In this document: positions 37,326 through 50,385 of the stretch, in pieces
Layout of the letters: each line of letters opens with the position of its first letter
How positions within the stretch are numbered: the first letter of the stretch is position 1
Assembly (NCBI GenBank): GCA_008694505.1
Contig: VZDJ01000219.1
Location: 2,272,526-2,336,525, forward strand
Direction: 5' to 3'
DNA length: 64,000 nucleotides
DNA from: Cyanoderma ruficeps
Lineage: Eukaryota; Chordata; Aves; Passeriformes; Timaliidae
The notes under the pieces: generated by a model
Databases searched by the model: none
What the model saw: only the letters and a program-made list of their open reading frames with translations
What the model was told of the DNA's origin: nothing
Program-made: the position numbers and the translations under genes

Positions 37326-40093
37326 AGGTGTGTGATTAACATAAACCTCATGACAAGTGCTTATGACACGACCTGCTTTAGTGTGTATGTCACCTCATAT
37401 TTGTAGGACAGAGAATGAGCTTCGAAGTTATGCATATCTGATTACTCAAAAGGAGATTTTTTTTTTAAAATGAAGCTCATTTTCACATACACAAGTCCTT
37501 CACAGAGATAGTGAAAGAATGCAAATCTATCAGTGAGGTAACATAGAACTTTGCCACCAATTTTATATTTACATTTGGTGCAACTGGTAATTTAATATCT
37601 GCTAAAGAAACCAAGACAGACCTTACATTGTAACTGTTTTCTTTTCCCCTGAAATTCCAGAAGAACGAATGCATCAATACCAGAATCAGGAGGTCATTTG
37701 GTTTAAAGGCAAAACTTTCTGAGACAATGTCAAAACACGTGATCTCTAGCAGTTAATAACGACTCAGTGGACAAAATCTTATACATTTTTAAAGCACACA
37801 GAGTCCCCCAGGGTTCTCAGAAAGTCCAGAGTTGCTGCCTCATTTCTGCTTATGTACTTGTTTCCTACAGTAATGAACAGGGCAGTAAAAAAATAAAGGG
37901 AAATATTCACTGGTCTCTAAGGCTTTCAAAGATTTTGAAAAGCAAAGTAATTTGAGCTTCATTTTATTGGGCTAAAAACAAAAACCAGACTGATATTGCT
38001 GGCAGTATAACTGCCAATTATTTAACTAATTTCTTAATTCACAGAGAAACCAGCTCTGTGGTCTGTGTTTCTAAAACAGTAGTTTTATTTGCCCAAATAT
38101 CATCAATTTGTATTTTCTCCTCTTCCTCCGTATATTTGTCAGAATGAAGCTAAGCAATGGAAGTTCATGCACTAAATAAAACACACAAATATGTGTCTTC
38201 TATTAATAAAGAAGGTAATAACTAGATTTTTTTGAAGTATTAGAACTTCTTTCTCAGATTAGGCAGGAAAGCTCATGGAGTTTTAAATCTATCTGGTTCC
38301 CCTTCCTGCACCAGCTCTCTCCAGTCTCATATCTAACTGCCAATGCACATTTTGGATAAGTGGTGTGTGTACACACATAAAATGTAAAACTGGGGCCCAG
38401 CGTAAATTTATTCCTGGAGCTCATCAGTTGAAGGAAGGGGATGGATTTCTTCTGGAAGCCTGACCCACGTCCTCAGCACACAGTGCCCAGGCTCGAGTGT
38501 GGCTCTGTCACCCCGAGGTCAAACAGCCCTGCAGTGAGAGCATCACCACAGTGCCAGGGGAAGAATTCTCACCAGGCAATGCTGCTCAAGGAATGGAGCA
38601 TTTAGTGGCAATGTGTAAAAAGAATAGAAAAAGGCGAAAATTAAAAAAAGCTTTCATCAACACCAAATTAACCCAAACCCTTCTAGTCAGGAGCATATTT
38701 TTACCTGCCTTCTAATATTTAATGTAGTAATCAGAAATTTAGTGGTTTAGTGAAAAGTAGGGAACTCAACAGTCTTAAAAATGAGCTTCTCAAGGGCACT
38801 TCATTTTTCCTTTTTTTTTTTTTTTGTAATAAGTGAAGAGTTCTAGCATGACAGATAAAGCTACTTTTAAGGAGAATGTAAACTTTAATTGTGTGCAATT
38901 TCAGTAGAAGACATTTAACAAAAACAGTTTGATTGATTAGAGTTTTGCTTCAACCATATTAGCAAACTAACCTTAGACTTATTAATAAAAAGATCAAAAT
39001 CAACCCAAAATTAATATAAAAAATGGACCGAACTGAATCATACCAGCCCACCCCAAGTAGAGTACATGCTGACATTAGATACATGTTAAAATCACTAAAC
39101 TCATCATGAAAATGAAGTTTTTCAAATTTTCTTGTTTGCTGGTGGCATGTCTACAAATACACATAAATTATGACTATATTAGCTTAATTAAGCTGTTGTA
39201 CATACACAGTAAAACATTTTGATGATATTCTTTGGATTTTAACAGCCCTTACAAGCCCAGATGATTTCACTTTGATTAGCATCCTGTTCTTACATTGTCT
39301 GAGGAAAAGGGCATAGGCACTGAAATACACTATTCACAAAACTCATTCACCCATTTGAGTTTGATTATTTGGGAAATTGGCATTTTCCAGTGATCAAATT
39401 TTAACAAATTGAGGAGTGGATCATATCAAAAGCACAAATGGAATCAGCCCCTGAACCTCTGGGAAAGGATTTTCTATGCTGCTTCTCAGAAATCCCTTTA
39501 TAGTCTTATGACCTAATGGTAGACATGAAATATTCTAGAAATTTCCCTGTCTAGTAAAGACATGCTCTTTGCCGGTAGATTTTAAATTAGTTTTTTATAC
39601 TAACTTTTGGCATTTGCTTCTGCAAAATATTATTTGAGACTTTTCTGTAAGGCAGCATATAATGGCAGAATAACTTGTCCTTGGATAATAATTTTTTTTC
39701 GCATCTACATACATACATACATATAACAAGAGGTTTTCAGATATGTATTTCACATCCAGAAATATAGAAAATTATCTCTATAATTCCTGATACCTTCATA
39801 GCCCTTAATTTACTGTAAAATCTGAGGAAAGAAAGATGGAAATACTCCAGTTACATTCTCTGGATCTTTTCTTATTCTGGACCAGTTCTCCTACATGCCC
39901 TGTTTTCCTAAAAAGAAACTGCCCACATGTCCTGGATGACATATGAACTGCTTCCACTAACATACTCTTCTCTCATTTACTCAGCCATTATTGCACATTA
40001 AGGTACAAATGCCACCAGTAGACCACTCTCGTATATTCACGTAGAGGATAAATAAAATCTGGATGCAGAAGAAGAAATAATTTGTCCAGTAAT
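37326..40093. other. TENM2 intron, nothing recognised
   Basis: AT-rich; a T-run at about 38811-38825, an ACAT microsatellite and a GC patch at 38400-38600. There is no exon with splice sites on the minus strand that I can support. Confidence 0.6.
39707..39724. repeat. (ACAT)n microsatellite
   Basis: About four ACAT units followed by ATAAC. Confidence 0.9.
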
Positions 40094-40542
40094 TCACAGA
40101 GTAAGTTGAGTTGGAAGGGGATCATTGAGTCCGACTCCTGGCCCTGCCCAGGACAGCCCAACCACCACACCCTGTGCCTGGGAGCCTTGTCCAAACACCT
40201 CTTGAACTCTCTCAGGCTGGTGCTGTGACCTCTTCTCCTGGGGACTCTGTTCCTGTGCCCAACCATCCTCTGGGTGAAGATTTTTTTTCCAATATCCAAC
40301 CTAAACCTGCCCTGACACAACTTCAGGCCATTCCCTCAGGTCCTGTCACTGTCACCAAAAAGAGATCAGTGTCTGCCCCTCCTGTACCCCATCCCAGAAA
40401 GGGAACCTTTGTACCCTGCTCTATGAGGTCTCTCCTCATTCTCCTCTTCTCCAGTTGTACAGACCAAGTGCCCTCAGCAGCTCCTCACATGGTTTCCCCT
40501 TAAAGCCCTTCCCCAACCCTGCTGCCCTCCTTTGGGCACCCT
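40094..40542 (-). mobile_element. CR1 LINE fragment, 3' end
   Basis: This is the 3' portion of an avian CR1 retrotransposon in minus orientation. On the plus strand it begins with the CR1-typical stretch AGTTGGAAGGGGATCATTGA and GTCCGACTCCTGGCCCTGCC, then phrases equivalent to 'caccacaccctgtgcctgg', 'tccaatatccaacctaaacc' and 'ttctccagttgtacagacc'. It stops abruptly near TGCCCTCCTTTGGGCACCCT at about 40542, as expected for 5' truncation. No reverse-transcriptase reading frame is present; the open frames seen across it (39988-40320 minus, 40174-40503 plus) are noncoding 3' region. Divergence was judged by eye only. Confidence 0.9.
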
Positions 40543-43500
40543 ACTATTACTTTGCAGATAAATATAGTTCTCACAAAAGATGAAGAAATACCTCGGTCAT
40601 TTCATATCCACTCAGCCTGCCAGAATACTCCATGTGGAATCCTGATGACAAAGCTCAGCAAGAACAACTCAGCCTTCCTTGCCCCAGTGCCAGCACAAAC
40701 TACAGCACTTATGGAGTGGAGAGAGGAAAGGCAGGCACGGCATGGCCTGGGGTCAAGGTTTAGTGTCTCCTTCAAGGAGTGTCATCCTCACAGCTCTGAG
40801 TGATACTGGGAGCTCAGGCACAGCCCTTGTAGGGGACAAGCAAAGGCAGCAGGGCAGCAGTCCCACTGCCTGCCATGCCCTGGCTAGTCAGGCTGCTCTG
40901 CTGTGCCCACACAGCTTCTGGCTGGGCCACAAGTCCAACCGCACTGCCAGCACAAGCAGGCACCAAGGGGGGCTTCCTACAGGGTGAGACAGCACTCCTT
41001 ACACCTGGGGCTTGGACTGAACTGCCCTTCCCTGAAATGTCACTGGAAAAGCAGGATTGAAATGTGCAGGCAGAATCCCTGGCACACTGAGAGCTTTTTT
41101 CAGATTCTTGTAGTATCTACTACCTTGCTGGTGACCATAAAAGAGACAAATAACACCAGATCCTTATTGGTGGAAAAGAAGGAAACTTCTTTCCCTTGAA
41201 GAACACAGCACCAAAAATAAAAAGTCAAAAGGTTGTTGCTTTTTTACACGAAACAGAGCTTAGTGGTCTCCACCCTCAGCCCCTTCATTCCCTCCTGCAG
41301 AAACCACTAGATGATTTCCATTAAAGGAAGGCAGTTAAACCCAGCTGCTCCCTTATGGTGTACATAATGTCTCATACAAAACCAGACCAGCAGTATTCTA
41401 GTTTAGCAGTGTAATATAATGTTATGTACTTGATCATCATTGCCCATAATCTACACGCTGTGAACAGTCTCTCAATAGAATAGATGTTTTCCCTTAAATG
41501 AGGACATTACTTCTATTATCTCTTTAGTGCACTTCCTTGTACAGAAATTTACTGTTTCAGTTATTTAGGATATAAACACTTACTAACAGTGTGTTGAATT
41601 CAGTGATGTACTGCTGTACTCATTATCTCTGCTAAGCCTAGAAAGCATCACCATTTAAGCAAAGGTTACTTTCACCTAACCCCTAGGCAGAGGTCTCATT
41701 TGGGTGATCACAAACTGCATGAATTGCCCTTCTGAAGATTAATCTAATCCAGCTGTGATCGCTACAAGATGCCTCAGAGGAAGATCTCTGAAACCAGTAA
41801 TGCATAGATAAGATAAATGTGCCTTCAACACGACATCAAGTTCAAGACTGGGCTAAGTCTAAAATCAAAAGCATAAATATCACTCACAGTCTTTGCTACT
41901 ACAGTCAATTACAGAAAGTAAAAATAACAAAACTATCTATTTAAGACATTCCATCCTTTCTCTTTTTCCTTTTTATGTTCAGAGCTGTAATGATTTTGCT
42001 GGCAGGAGTACCACAATTTAGGTCCAATCTCTGGAAGAGGTCTCTTTTTAAAACTCTCTGATGCACACTTAATTTTGCTCAATTCTTTATAAATTCAGTC
42101 TGCTTTGGCCCCTTCTGCAGCGAACTGCCTAGAAGCAGCAAACTGAAATGTTTGTGCACGTTGCAATGCATGGTTTGAATGTAAAGTTCATATCCCAGCT
42201 TTTCCCACCAATGAAAGAAAAATTCTTTAACCGTCTTTCATAATCTGCCTTGCTCCTTTCTGACTCCGAGATGCCCACGCTGGGCTCCTTTTGGCTGGGA
42301 TAGAGTTGATTTTCTCCACTGCAGCTGGTATGGGGCCATGAGGGTTCAGCTACTGCTGAGCAGTTCTCACACAGAGCCAGGGCCTTTCCCACTCTATCCC
42401 ACCAGCCACATTTCTGGCATCACCTTATGGTGATGAACCTGATTTTGATGATATGCTGGCTTTGGAAGAAGTACACTTTTATGGCTTTCCCCTCAAGTGC
42501 TGATGTTGATTAAACTCAAAATCAGATTTGAGAAGACAAGAGGATGGAACTAGGCAGCAAACATGACTATTTATTATCTATCCCACCCAGCCCACATTGA
42601 AGTGCAACTCTTCAAGCTAACACTTTACTTTCTTAGCCAATCTTTCCAGCTTTTCCAAACTCTGAGGAATGGTAAAAGGAGTAGAGCTTCATTTATTGTA
42701 AAGGTATGTGCTATTCCTACCAACTGTCCATTCTCAAACCTGAAGGAGACAGAGGTATGCAATTCTGCAAGCAATTGCTCTGCTCTCCTCTGCTTCACCC
42801 TTCTGCTGCTCTCCCTGGGGGCACTTCTCCTCCTCCTCCTCCTCCTCCTTGCTGATTAAGTGCCAGCAGAGAGGAAACTGCAGGCTGACCTCCCCTATTA
42901 TTCTGTGTGTAGCAGCAGAACGCTGGGGAAGGCCTGCTCAGAGCTGACCCCACGGGCCAGCAGCAGCTCCTGGGCACACCTGAGAGATTCCAGCACTTGT
43001 GCACTCAGCCTCCAGTAAATCCGATATTTTCTGCAGAGATGCACAGACAGAGAGAGGAGAAAGGTTCCCAGACTTGGAATCTCCCCTTCAAAGCTGGAGA
43101 TACCTTGGTTTAACCAACACGACAGTCACTGAAGGCAAGAGGAGGGATTTTCTCCAGCATCCATCCTAGAACCAGTCAGATACTCCCTGTGCAGTCTCCA
43201 AACAAACCAACCCCAGAGACTAAAATTCAGTTCCTGTTACTTTTTCCTTTACAAGCAGCAGAGAAAGAACAGAATGTGAAGCCTCATGGCAAATCATGAA
43301 GTTCTTGTAAACTCCCCAGCTCTGGTCCAAACGCCATCAAAGTGATAGTGGGTTTTGGAGATGGTGTTAGGTTTTTTTTGTTGTTGTTTGTTTGGGTTTT
43401 TTAATAGAATTTTATGAAAAAGAGTTAGAGTGCATATTTGCTATTCCCAGCCCCAAAATGGATCAAATTGTGGAATAATATTGTTAAAAGCCTGTTTTCT

Positions 43501-45283
43501 TCTAATAGACAGTGAATTTCTAAATAAAATCCATCACAAAAACACAGAAAAGGATTAGGAATTTCTGTGTACTTAAAGTGATAGCTAGCATACAGAACAC
43601 AGAAAGAATTCTTTTCCATTTGCTTTTTAATGTTAACCAACCTGCTCAACACCTGATATTACCTCCTGTCACACAAGCAGAGTATTTTCCTATGAAGGAA
43701 TAACAACTGCAGCTCCATGGAAAATGCAAACTTGGAAGAGTAGTCAGTTTCAAAGATAATATAAGGGAAGAATGAAGTGCAATCCCAGTAAAGGAGAGCT
43801 ACCATTTAGTATCTGCATTGACTATGCATGTTGGCAATGCACACTTAGGTTCATTTGGCACAAAGTAGTACAATAATTACACCACGGTCCCACAGAATTT
43901 AAAGTCAGTTTTCACCAGTAAAAAAATGTCTTTTTCCATCTAGTCTAGCACAGAAGATTTGGGTCTCCTGTTGTTAAAGTATTTTTGATTATGTCAGAAA
44001 AGGACGGTGAGTTCCCCTTGGTTTCCAGTTGACTCTCTCCATATACATGTATAAAGTACTTTTTTGATAAATTCACTGTATGGCTGTTTATCTTCACTGA
44101 TACACCAAACTGAGTTCAATTATTTAGCTAAAGTTCTACAAAAATCTGTAGTAAACAACCAGTGGATAAATGAGCTGTTGATACTTTGCTGAATTAATGA
44201 AAAGCCTTTTTCTTATTTTTATGCTCTTAAATCAAGATTTAAAAAGTGAAAAAAAAAATAAACTGGTGGTCATGACTTGATAAATAAACTGTGCTCTCAA
44301 GAAACAGCAGAAGTCACTGGTAATAAGCTTTCATACTTCCATAACTGTTTAATTGGGAACTCTCAAAAAACCTGAATCAGCTGTCAGCACAGACAAAACC
44401 TTAATTGTTTCTCTATACCTTGCCTCACAAGCTAGGAACACGCACACTCTGTATTTTATGAAGGTCCCCAGGCACATATAAAGATTTCTGAGCACTAGCA
44501 GCTGTCAGCTCTTTAGTCACAAGGTGCTTCTTCACCGTAAATACCATGTCACTTAGAAATAATGGTAAATTGTAACCTGTACAGTAGAATAAAAAGTTTA
44601 AAGCATTATTCGGCTGATTACTTGTGTTTATATTCTGAATGATGTTGCTCCTAACAGGTTTTAGAAATGACAGAGATGCCAGCCTTTAACTCTGCATTTC
44701 TAATCCTGCTAGGAGTGCCATCAGTAGACCAATATGAATGACTTTGAGGACTGAGAAAATAATTCACCTAAAATGAAGAGGTTCCCAAAAAAACCCTCCA
44801 TTTTAAACTGAGAACCATATCAATTGAAAAAATCACATAAAATTCCACATAAATTTCATGCCAAACTTGAAGAATAATGAAATTAAAATAATTTGAACAC
44901 TATAATTTTGGAGTAAAAGATAAATATCTTATAATCAGGTATCAAGCGAAACAGATGAAGCTCTTTGAGAGGTTTACCTACAAACAACCACATTTTCTTT
45001 TACTCACCAATTGCCTTCATTATATCAAAAGATCAGGAAACATCTGTATTTATTTGACTGCATTATAAACTGCTCTCAGGTTTTCATTTTTTATCCTAGC
45101 TAAATAATTAGTTATTGCCACTGACCAGTCAGTTGTGGTATTATGAATGGATCAGTTGGCACCAATCCAGATGACTGCTGCTCCTGAACTTTGCTACAGA
45201 CGAAATACACACCATAACACAGGATTTCTTTCATTCCACCAATGACTATTGTTTGCACACAAGCACACTCTGCCTTGCTGGCA
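40543..45283. other. TENM2 intron, nothing recognised
   Basis: The first 500 bp (40600-41060) are GC-richer and hold several overlapping open frames on the plus strand with no recognisable domain; possibly an old repeat I cannot name. The rest is AT-rich with a CTC repeat and a T-rich tract near 43370-43400. Confidence 0.6.
42825..42850. repeat. (CTC)n trinucleotide repeat
   Basis: About eight pure CTC units. On the minus strand this reads as a GAG/GGA run, which gives a short Gly-rich chance open frame that is not a gene. Confidence 0.9.
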
Positions 45284-45289
45284 CATCCC

Positions 45290-45595
45290 TGTGATTGCGA
45301 GGCTGAGATTGTCCCACTTCAGAGACAGAAAGACGAGCAGGCACACACAGCAGCAGATCAAAGGAACAACCCGCCTTTATTTCAAAATCTGACTCCATTT
45401 ATATACATTTTTACAGAGGTCAAGAGATTGGCTACTTCACGTTGCCACTTCTCAACGTGGTTGGTGGACATCACCGTCAATCAACTCCTCTCTCAGAGGA
45501 GAAATATGTAAACATTCTGAAAATAGACATTGTTTACGTGAAGCTGCGTGAGAAACTTCTGCACAAAGAGAAAAAGCAGAAAATTCAGGGCAACA
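45290..45595 (-). mobile_element. Solo LTR (class II ERV, same family as 58507-58809)
   Basis: Read on the minus strand this 306-bp LTR starts TGTTGCCCTGAATTT and ends CGCAATCACA. Perfect 6-bp duplications CATCCC flank it at 45284-45289 and 45596-45601, so the ends are certain. A TATATAAAT box (complement of 45397-45405) and an AATAAA signal (complement of 45376-45381) are in the right order. Shared segments with the 58.5-kb LTR include AATGTTTACATATTTCTCC and GGTGATGTCCACCA. The 6-bp duplication fits class II (ERVK/alpha-beta-like) integration. There is no internal sequence, so it is a solo LTR. It lies in the same orientation as TENM2 and so carries a poly(A) signal in the sense direction of the host transcript. 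Confidence 0.92.
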
Positions 45596-46752
45596 CATCC
45601 CCACACTGCAGGCCTGCAGTAGCAGCACTGCAGGGCCATCAGCTCCACTGCTGGAGCTCACTGGCCATGCCAGGCGTCTGAGGACCGTGCAGGAATAAAT
45701 ATGATCCCCTCCCATGCACCTCTTTTCCTTCCCCACCTTGTGGTGTTTTCCACGCTGCTATTTGCTGTTGTTTTCCTGGTCCCTGTGTGCCCACGTTGAA
45801 CACCAAGGTTTCAGCCTGTTGCACTCAGCAGTGGTGCTGGCAGGCACAGCTCTTCCAGGGCTTTCTTCCCTCCTCAGCACCACAGCTCCCCTTGGTTAAT
45901 GTAAACTGCTTCTCTAGTTCATCTACAGTTCTCCCTGTTCCAGTGGTTCAGAATTTCAGTAGCAGTGTTTCAATTTAGATTTCTTTTCCATTTTTCAAGG
46001 AAGGGAAGATTTGTGTTTTGTGCCAATGAACAGGTTATAGATTCTCTTTATTCAAACTTTCTCCTGTTTGAAACCATGTCTTTGTTCTATAAAACTCCAT
46101 TGGAACAATAGGGCCAGTTGTTGCACTTTTGTTGTCCCTTCCCTCTCACTTTTGTCTTGAATTTGAAGGACTGCCAGCACTGACTTTATTGGTTAATAAT
46201 AGAGGGACATGCAAGTGTGCCAAAGAGTGAGTCAAGCTCGTACCATCACTTTGCATTAAGTTTAACAGGTGGCAGTGGCGATCCTCTGAAGAGGAATTAT
46301 CAAGATATCTCAATTAGAACAACAATTTTGTCAAATAATCTTTTATGTATGGGGAAATGCTGACCCTGATTTTCACTAACTGACTTTAAAAAGAATGATT
46401 TTCCCCCACTAGATCAAATATTCTACACAAGAACCAGTTGTAATTTAAAAAAATACTGCACTTGTCTGTCACTGAGCTCTGCATTAAAAAAAATTTCAGC
46501 CTAACCCCAAAATCTTTGTGAGGCATTACTTTTAAGAGATAATACAGCAAATACTACAAAATAAGACCAAAATTCAGTTGGTTTGAAAGAGAGTTACTGT
46601 GCAGGCTGTGTTATCTGACTATTTTTAACACACACGTCATCTCAATTGCTAAGTGCCTTTACTTGCTTCATAAGTGCCTTGCAGATCAGGTGAAATGATA
46701 AATTCACATCTCACTGATAAAGGTCAAGTATGCCTAGGCATCATACGATTAC

Positions 46753-46790
46753 ATTATTATTTTTATTTATCATCATCATCATTATTATTT
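46753..46790. repeat. Compound (ATT)n/(ATC)n microsatellite
   Basis: ATT units, a T-rich spacer, four ATC units, then more ATT units. Confidence 0.9.
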
Positions 46791-47248
46791 TTGAGTTTGC
46801 AGACTGCAATTATAGAACCCTTCGGATTTAGCAAGAGGGAGATTAGATTGGATTATTTATTAATCCTCCCACCAGTTCACACTTTTCATGCTACCAGCAT
46901 TTTGCAAAGAAGCATTTTAGGTTAGTTCACATAATTCCCTTTTGGTTATATGGGAGTCACAAGCAGTTCTGAACCTAAAATCTTTGAAAGGGAGTATGGA
47001 GCATGTAAGGACAGCACTGGAGGACAGGGATGGGGAAAACCCTTTCTCCTCTCTGCTGCTGACAGGATGAGAGCTTGTCCATTCTGCTCCCAGACTCTGC
47101 ATCCATGACGTGAATACTGACAGCAGCACTGTCTGGTGCTGCTGGACATCTCTTGCCTGTGGCCTTATAGCCACTGTCTTATTGGAAAAATGGTGTTCTT
47201 AATTACCACTGTGATAAGGCACACGAGCTGAGCTGGCCGGTGGCTTCA

Positions 47249-47264
47249 GGTGGCTTAAGCCACC
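47249..47264. repeat. Perfect 16-bp palindrome
   Basis: GGTGGCTTAAGCCACC is its own reverse complement, and a second GGTGGCTT lies about 10 bp upstream of it. A dimeric factor site or chance are both possible. Confidence 0.75.
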
Positions 47265-48150
47265 GTGACAGGCTCTGGGTACTCAGATTTATCCATCACT
47301 TTCACACTGATGAACTCTGATGTGGCCGAGCATATTAAAGCTTGCCAGCACTTCTATTTAAATTGCAGATTTGTGGTTCTCAAAGGCATTTGCTTGTTCT
47401 GTTTTCTTTTTTGTTATCTCTTTAAAGACTTCAGAACAGAGAACAGGCACACATGTCAAAAAACTACCCTTGGATATAAGTTCTTCTACAACTTTTGTTA
47501 TGGGAAGTGAACACAGAATAAATTTTATAGGGATTTGAGGTCTTTCCTTGCAGGTTTTTTTTGTTGTTGTTTGTTCATTTTAAACTGGGAATTTTGTGAA
47601 CAATGTGCATGGATATAGAAACAAGGAGAGAACCGTTTCATCATTGAACACGAAAGCCTGAAGAGAGAACCCACCATCCAGAAAAGTGAAGAATCCAAAA
47701 GTTTCCAAGGATTTCTGACCTGGAAAGTCACAGCAGAAACCTATAGCTAAAATAATCAGAAGTGAACAATTGAGATTAGGTGTAGTCATTTAAATTATTT
47801 AGGGATAACTTTAAGAAGTCCAAAGCAGGAACCCACAAATCAAGTCATTCAAATTCAAATATTCTCTTTGTAGGGGGAAAAGATACTTCTTTTGTTTAAA
47901 GAACTTTTGGTGAAAAATCAAGCACCAGACTAGTGACATTCCCATTGATCCTTCTTAATATTACTAATATGAAAGAATGTGTTTGAAAATATAAAACAAC
48001 TTCACTTCCAAGCTCAAATTCAGTGCAGGATAACATACATAGAGAGCAGGGAGCACAGGCTCATCCAGGTAACCAACGCCCTGCCCACGTGCATATCAGA
48101 ACTGCCAAGGGGGTTTGCAGCCTGGGGCTGCAGTGGCTCTGCCCCCACCC

Positions 48151-48254
48151 CACACAATTCCCTGGGCCTGTCACATCCAGCCAGGATTAGTAAAGCCTGA
48201 CCCTCACACAGTTCCTGGACCAGTCACATCCAGCCAGAATTTGTAAAGCCTGAC
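48151..48254. repeat. Two-copy tandem duplication of about 51 bp
   Basis: Copy one (48151-48201) and copy two (48205-48254) both run from CACACA(A/G)TTC through GTCACATCCAGCCAG to GTAAAGCCTGAC (TAAAGCCTGAC in both). They differ at a handful of positions and by small indels. No gene is involved. Confidence 0.85.
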
Positions 48255-49603
48255 TTGAGGGCACTGGTAGCAGAACATTTGTGAACAGGAAACTGGAACA
48301 AGCACCACGAGGCACATGGGCTCTTCAAACTAACTCACTGCAGCTAAAGGAAAATGAGACAAACATCACCATTTAGTTTCCATTTTACCTAAAATTATGG
48401 GGTTTAATTTTTGACCTATTTAACAATACTTGCCTCTTCAGAGCCCCACTGCAGGCACGGCACACAGCAAACGAGTAATACTGCTCTAAATTTGTTTCCA
48501 TTGCAGACTAATGCCACCGCTTTTTTAAAATCAGCTTTTAACATTCCTGCTATCAGGAAATGCCCTTTTTAGAGGGGAAAAAGAAACCTACACCAGCCTG
48601 TGCTTATGGATGCCTCAAGGCTTCAAAATTAGCAGTGAGAATCCTGTGGATACTGTATACTCCCATCTTAAGAGCAGATGTGGCACTGTATAATTTTGGT
48701 ATTAAGTACCGTCAAGGTTCCTTTCAAGCAAAGAACTATTTATCTACTTAACACAGAACATAACCAACTTTTGTAAGTTTCATATATTACATTTATTTCA
48801 AAATGCTTGGCATTATTAATCCTTTTTATATTGTTAATATAAAGATTGTGCTTCAAAACCCCAGAAAGTTTATTTTTTTCCTCTCTTTTTTGCATTGCAT
48901 GCACTGATGAACTAGCCTGCTCAGCAAGCATTTAACAGATTAGACACTTGAACATGGTTTCAGGCAATGCTCTCTCATGTTTCTGCGTATTGCCTGATAA
49001 ACACTTCAAAGTAAACCGCTCATAAATATGAAATGAAAAGCCAAGAAGTCGTTATGCACAGCTTTGAGATACAAATCTCTTTATTCCCCTCTGAAGTGGA
49101 ATTTGATTGACATAATGAGTCATAGATCCTGTCCAGGGACACACTGCCTTATCCCCTTTTCCTCAGGAGACAGGGAGTCTTTAAAGAAATCCACTTCAGA
49201 ACTTTCTGATAGACAGCTCCAGGAAAGTTGAACACTACACAAATGTATTATTTTGTATTAATACATACCTTAACAGCTGTGACATGTGTCAAAGATTGAC
49301 TCCAAAGCCTCAGCACCTAACCCTGTTAAAGGAGGCCAAATCCGAGATGTCCCTTCTATCTCATTATCACGGACACAGTGACACAGGGACACAAAGGAGA
49401 TTCCCCAGAGCCATAAAGGCTCGTGCTGAGCAGGGCTCTCTCCTGCGCTCATCCCCAGGACCTCTCTGTGAGCCTGGGCAGCAGCAGCTCCATCCCCACC
49501 CAGGCAGGAGCTGCTGGTTCCTGGAGAAGCTTCACGAGGAACAGGTGAGCCCTCGTGCCTTGGGCTGCTCCACCTTGGACCCTGCCACCTTCCCTTCCCT
49601 GGG

Positions 49604-50380
49604 TGTCTTGGGTTGCAATATGTAACCAAAAATGTGTATTCTACTTTCCATTTGTTGAAACTGGCTGGGGAGATCTTTTTCTTTATCTCATGAATAACCC
49701 AATCCTCGTAACTCCAGGGGGCAGGGAGCGGGTGTCTGCTGTTAATGAGCAGCTGTTAAGCCAGGTGGGGCAGAGTTCCTTATCCCTTCCAGGACCCAAC
49801 CTCCCTCCAGGGGCTATCTGCTGTTCATGGGCCATCGAGGCTCACTGCATGGCTGAAACAATTATATCATCCCACTGAGAGATGCTTCACCCAGGGGGAG
49901 GAGCCCAGCATTCCTACCTGGATAAAAATCTGAGATTCAGAACAGCAGCACAGCCTGTTTGCACTGAATTCCCAGAGGAAGACATCTCACCACCACTGGA
50001 CCTTCAGAGAAAACTACACCCTCCCACAGGATCATCTCTGCTCCAATAGCATCACATGTGTCACTGCAGGAGAACTTCATTGGGCTGCTCCCAACACCCT
50101 GACCAACAGGGTGTCAGGTAGTATTCTGACTCTGTCAGTGTTTCTAGGATTCTTTTTCTTGTTTACTTGGGTGGTTTTGGTTTTGTTTTTTTTCCTGTAC
50201 TACTACATTTCTATTTTTAATATTCCTAGTAAAGAACTGTTATTCCTATTCCCATATCTTTGCCTGAAAGTCCCCTTAATTGCAAAATTACAATAATTCA
50301 GAGGGAGAGGGTTTACATTCTCCATCCCAAGGGAAGCTTCAGCTTTCCTTGGCAGACACCTGTCCTTCCAAACCAAGACA
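49604..50380 (+). mobile_element. Solo LTR of an endogenous retrovirus (class III, ERVL-like)
   Basis: This 777-bp LTR starts TGTCTTGGGTTGC and ends AAACCAAGACA; the terminal inverted repeat TGTCTTGG/CCAAGACA is perfect. CTGGG flanks it at 49599-49603 and 50381-50385, a 5-bp duplication typical of ERVL. It contains a TATA-like GGATAAAAATC near 49919 and an AGTAAA near 50229 as a possible poly(A) signal. The 3' part (TTTGCCTGAAAGTCCCCTTA and on to the end) matches a LTR I remember as abundant in songbirds. No internal region is attached. It is antisense to TENM2. Several short open frames inside it are not genes. Confidence 0.9.
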
Positions 50381-50385
50381 CTGGG

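Larger units (their letters stand above)
45602..49598. other. TENM2 intron with small repeats only
   Basis: Contains the ATT/ATC microsatellite, the 16-bp palindrome and the 51-bp duplication. GC patches lie at 45600-45900, 48060-48250 and 49400-49600. A stretch around 46020-46190 (CTATAAAACTCC, ACAATAGGG) has a faint LTR look, but I find no ends. Confidence 0.55.

Noticed and set aside
39988..40503. Open frames of about 110 codons on both strands
   Set aside because: They lie over the noncoding 3' part of a CR1 element.
42795..43004. Gly-rich minus-strand open frame
   Set aside because: Produced by reading through the CTC trinucleotide repeat.
45242..45824. Several open frames around the 45.3-kb LTR
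   Set aside because: The frames cross LTR sequence and its edges; LTRs do not encode proteins and no retroviral gene is adjacent.
46020..46190. LTR-like look (CTATAAAACTCC, ACAATAGGG)
   Set aside because: No TG...CA ends, duplication or related copy in the window.
49270..49629. Frames of 119 and 113 codons on opposite strands
   Set aside because: Opposite-strand shadows in a GC-rich patch that runs into the LTR; no domain on either strand.
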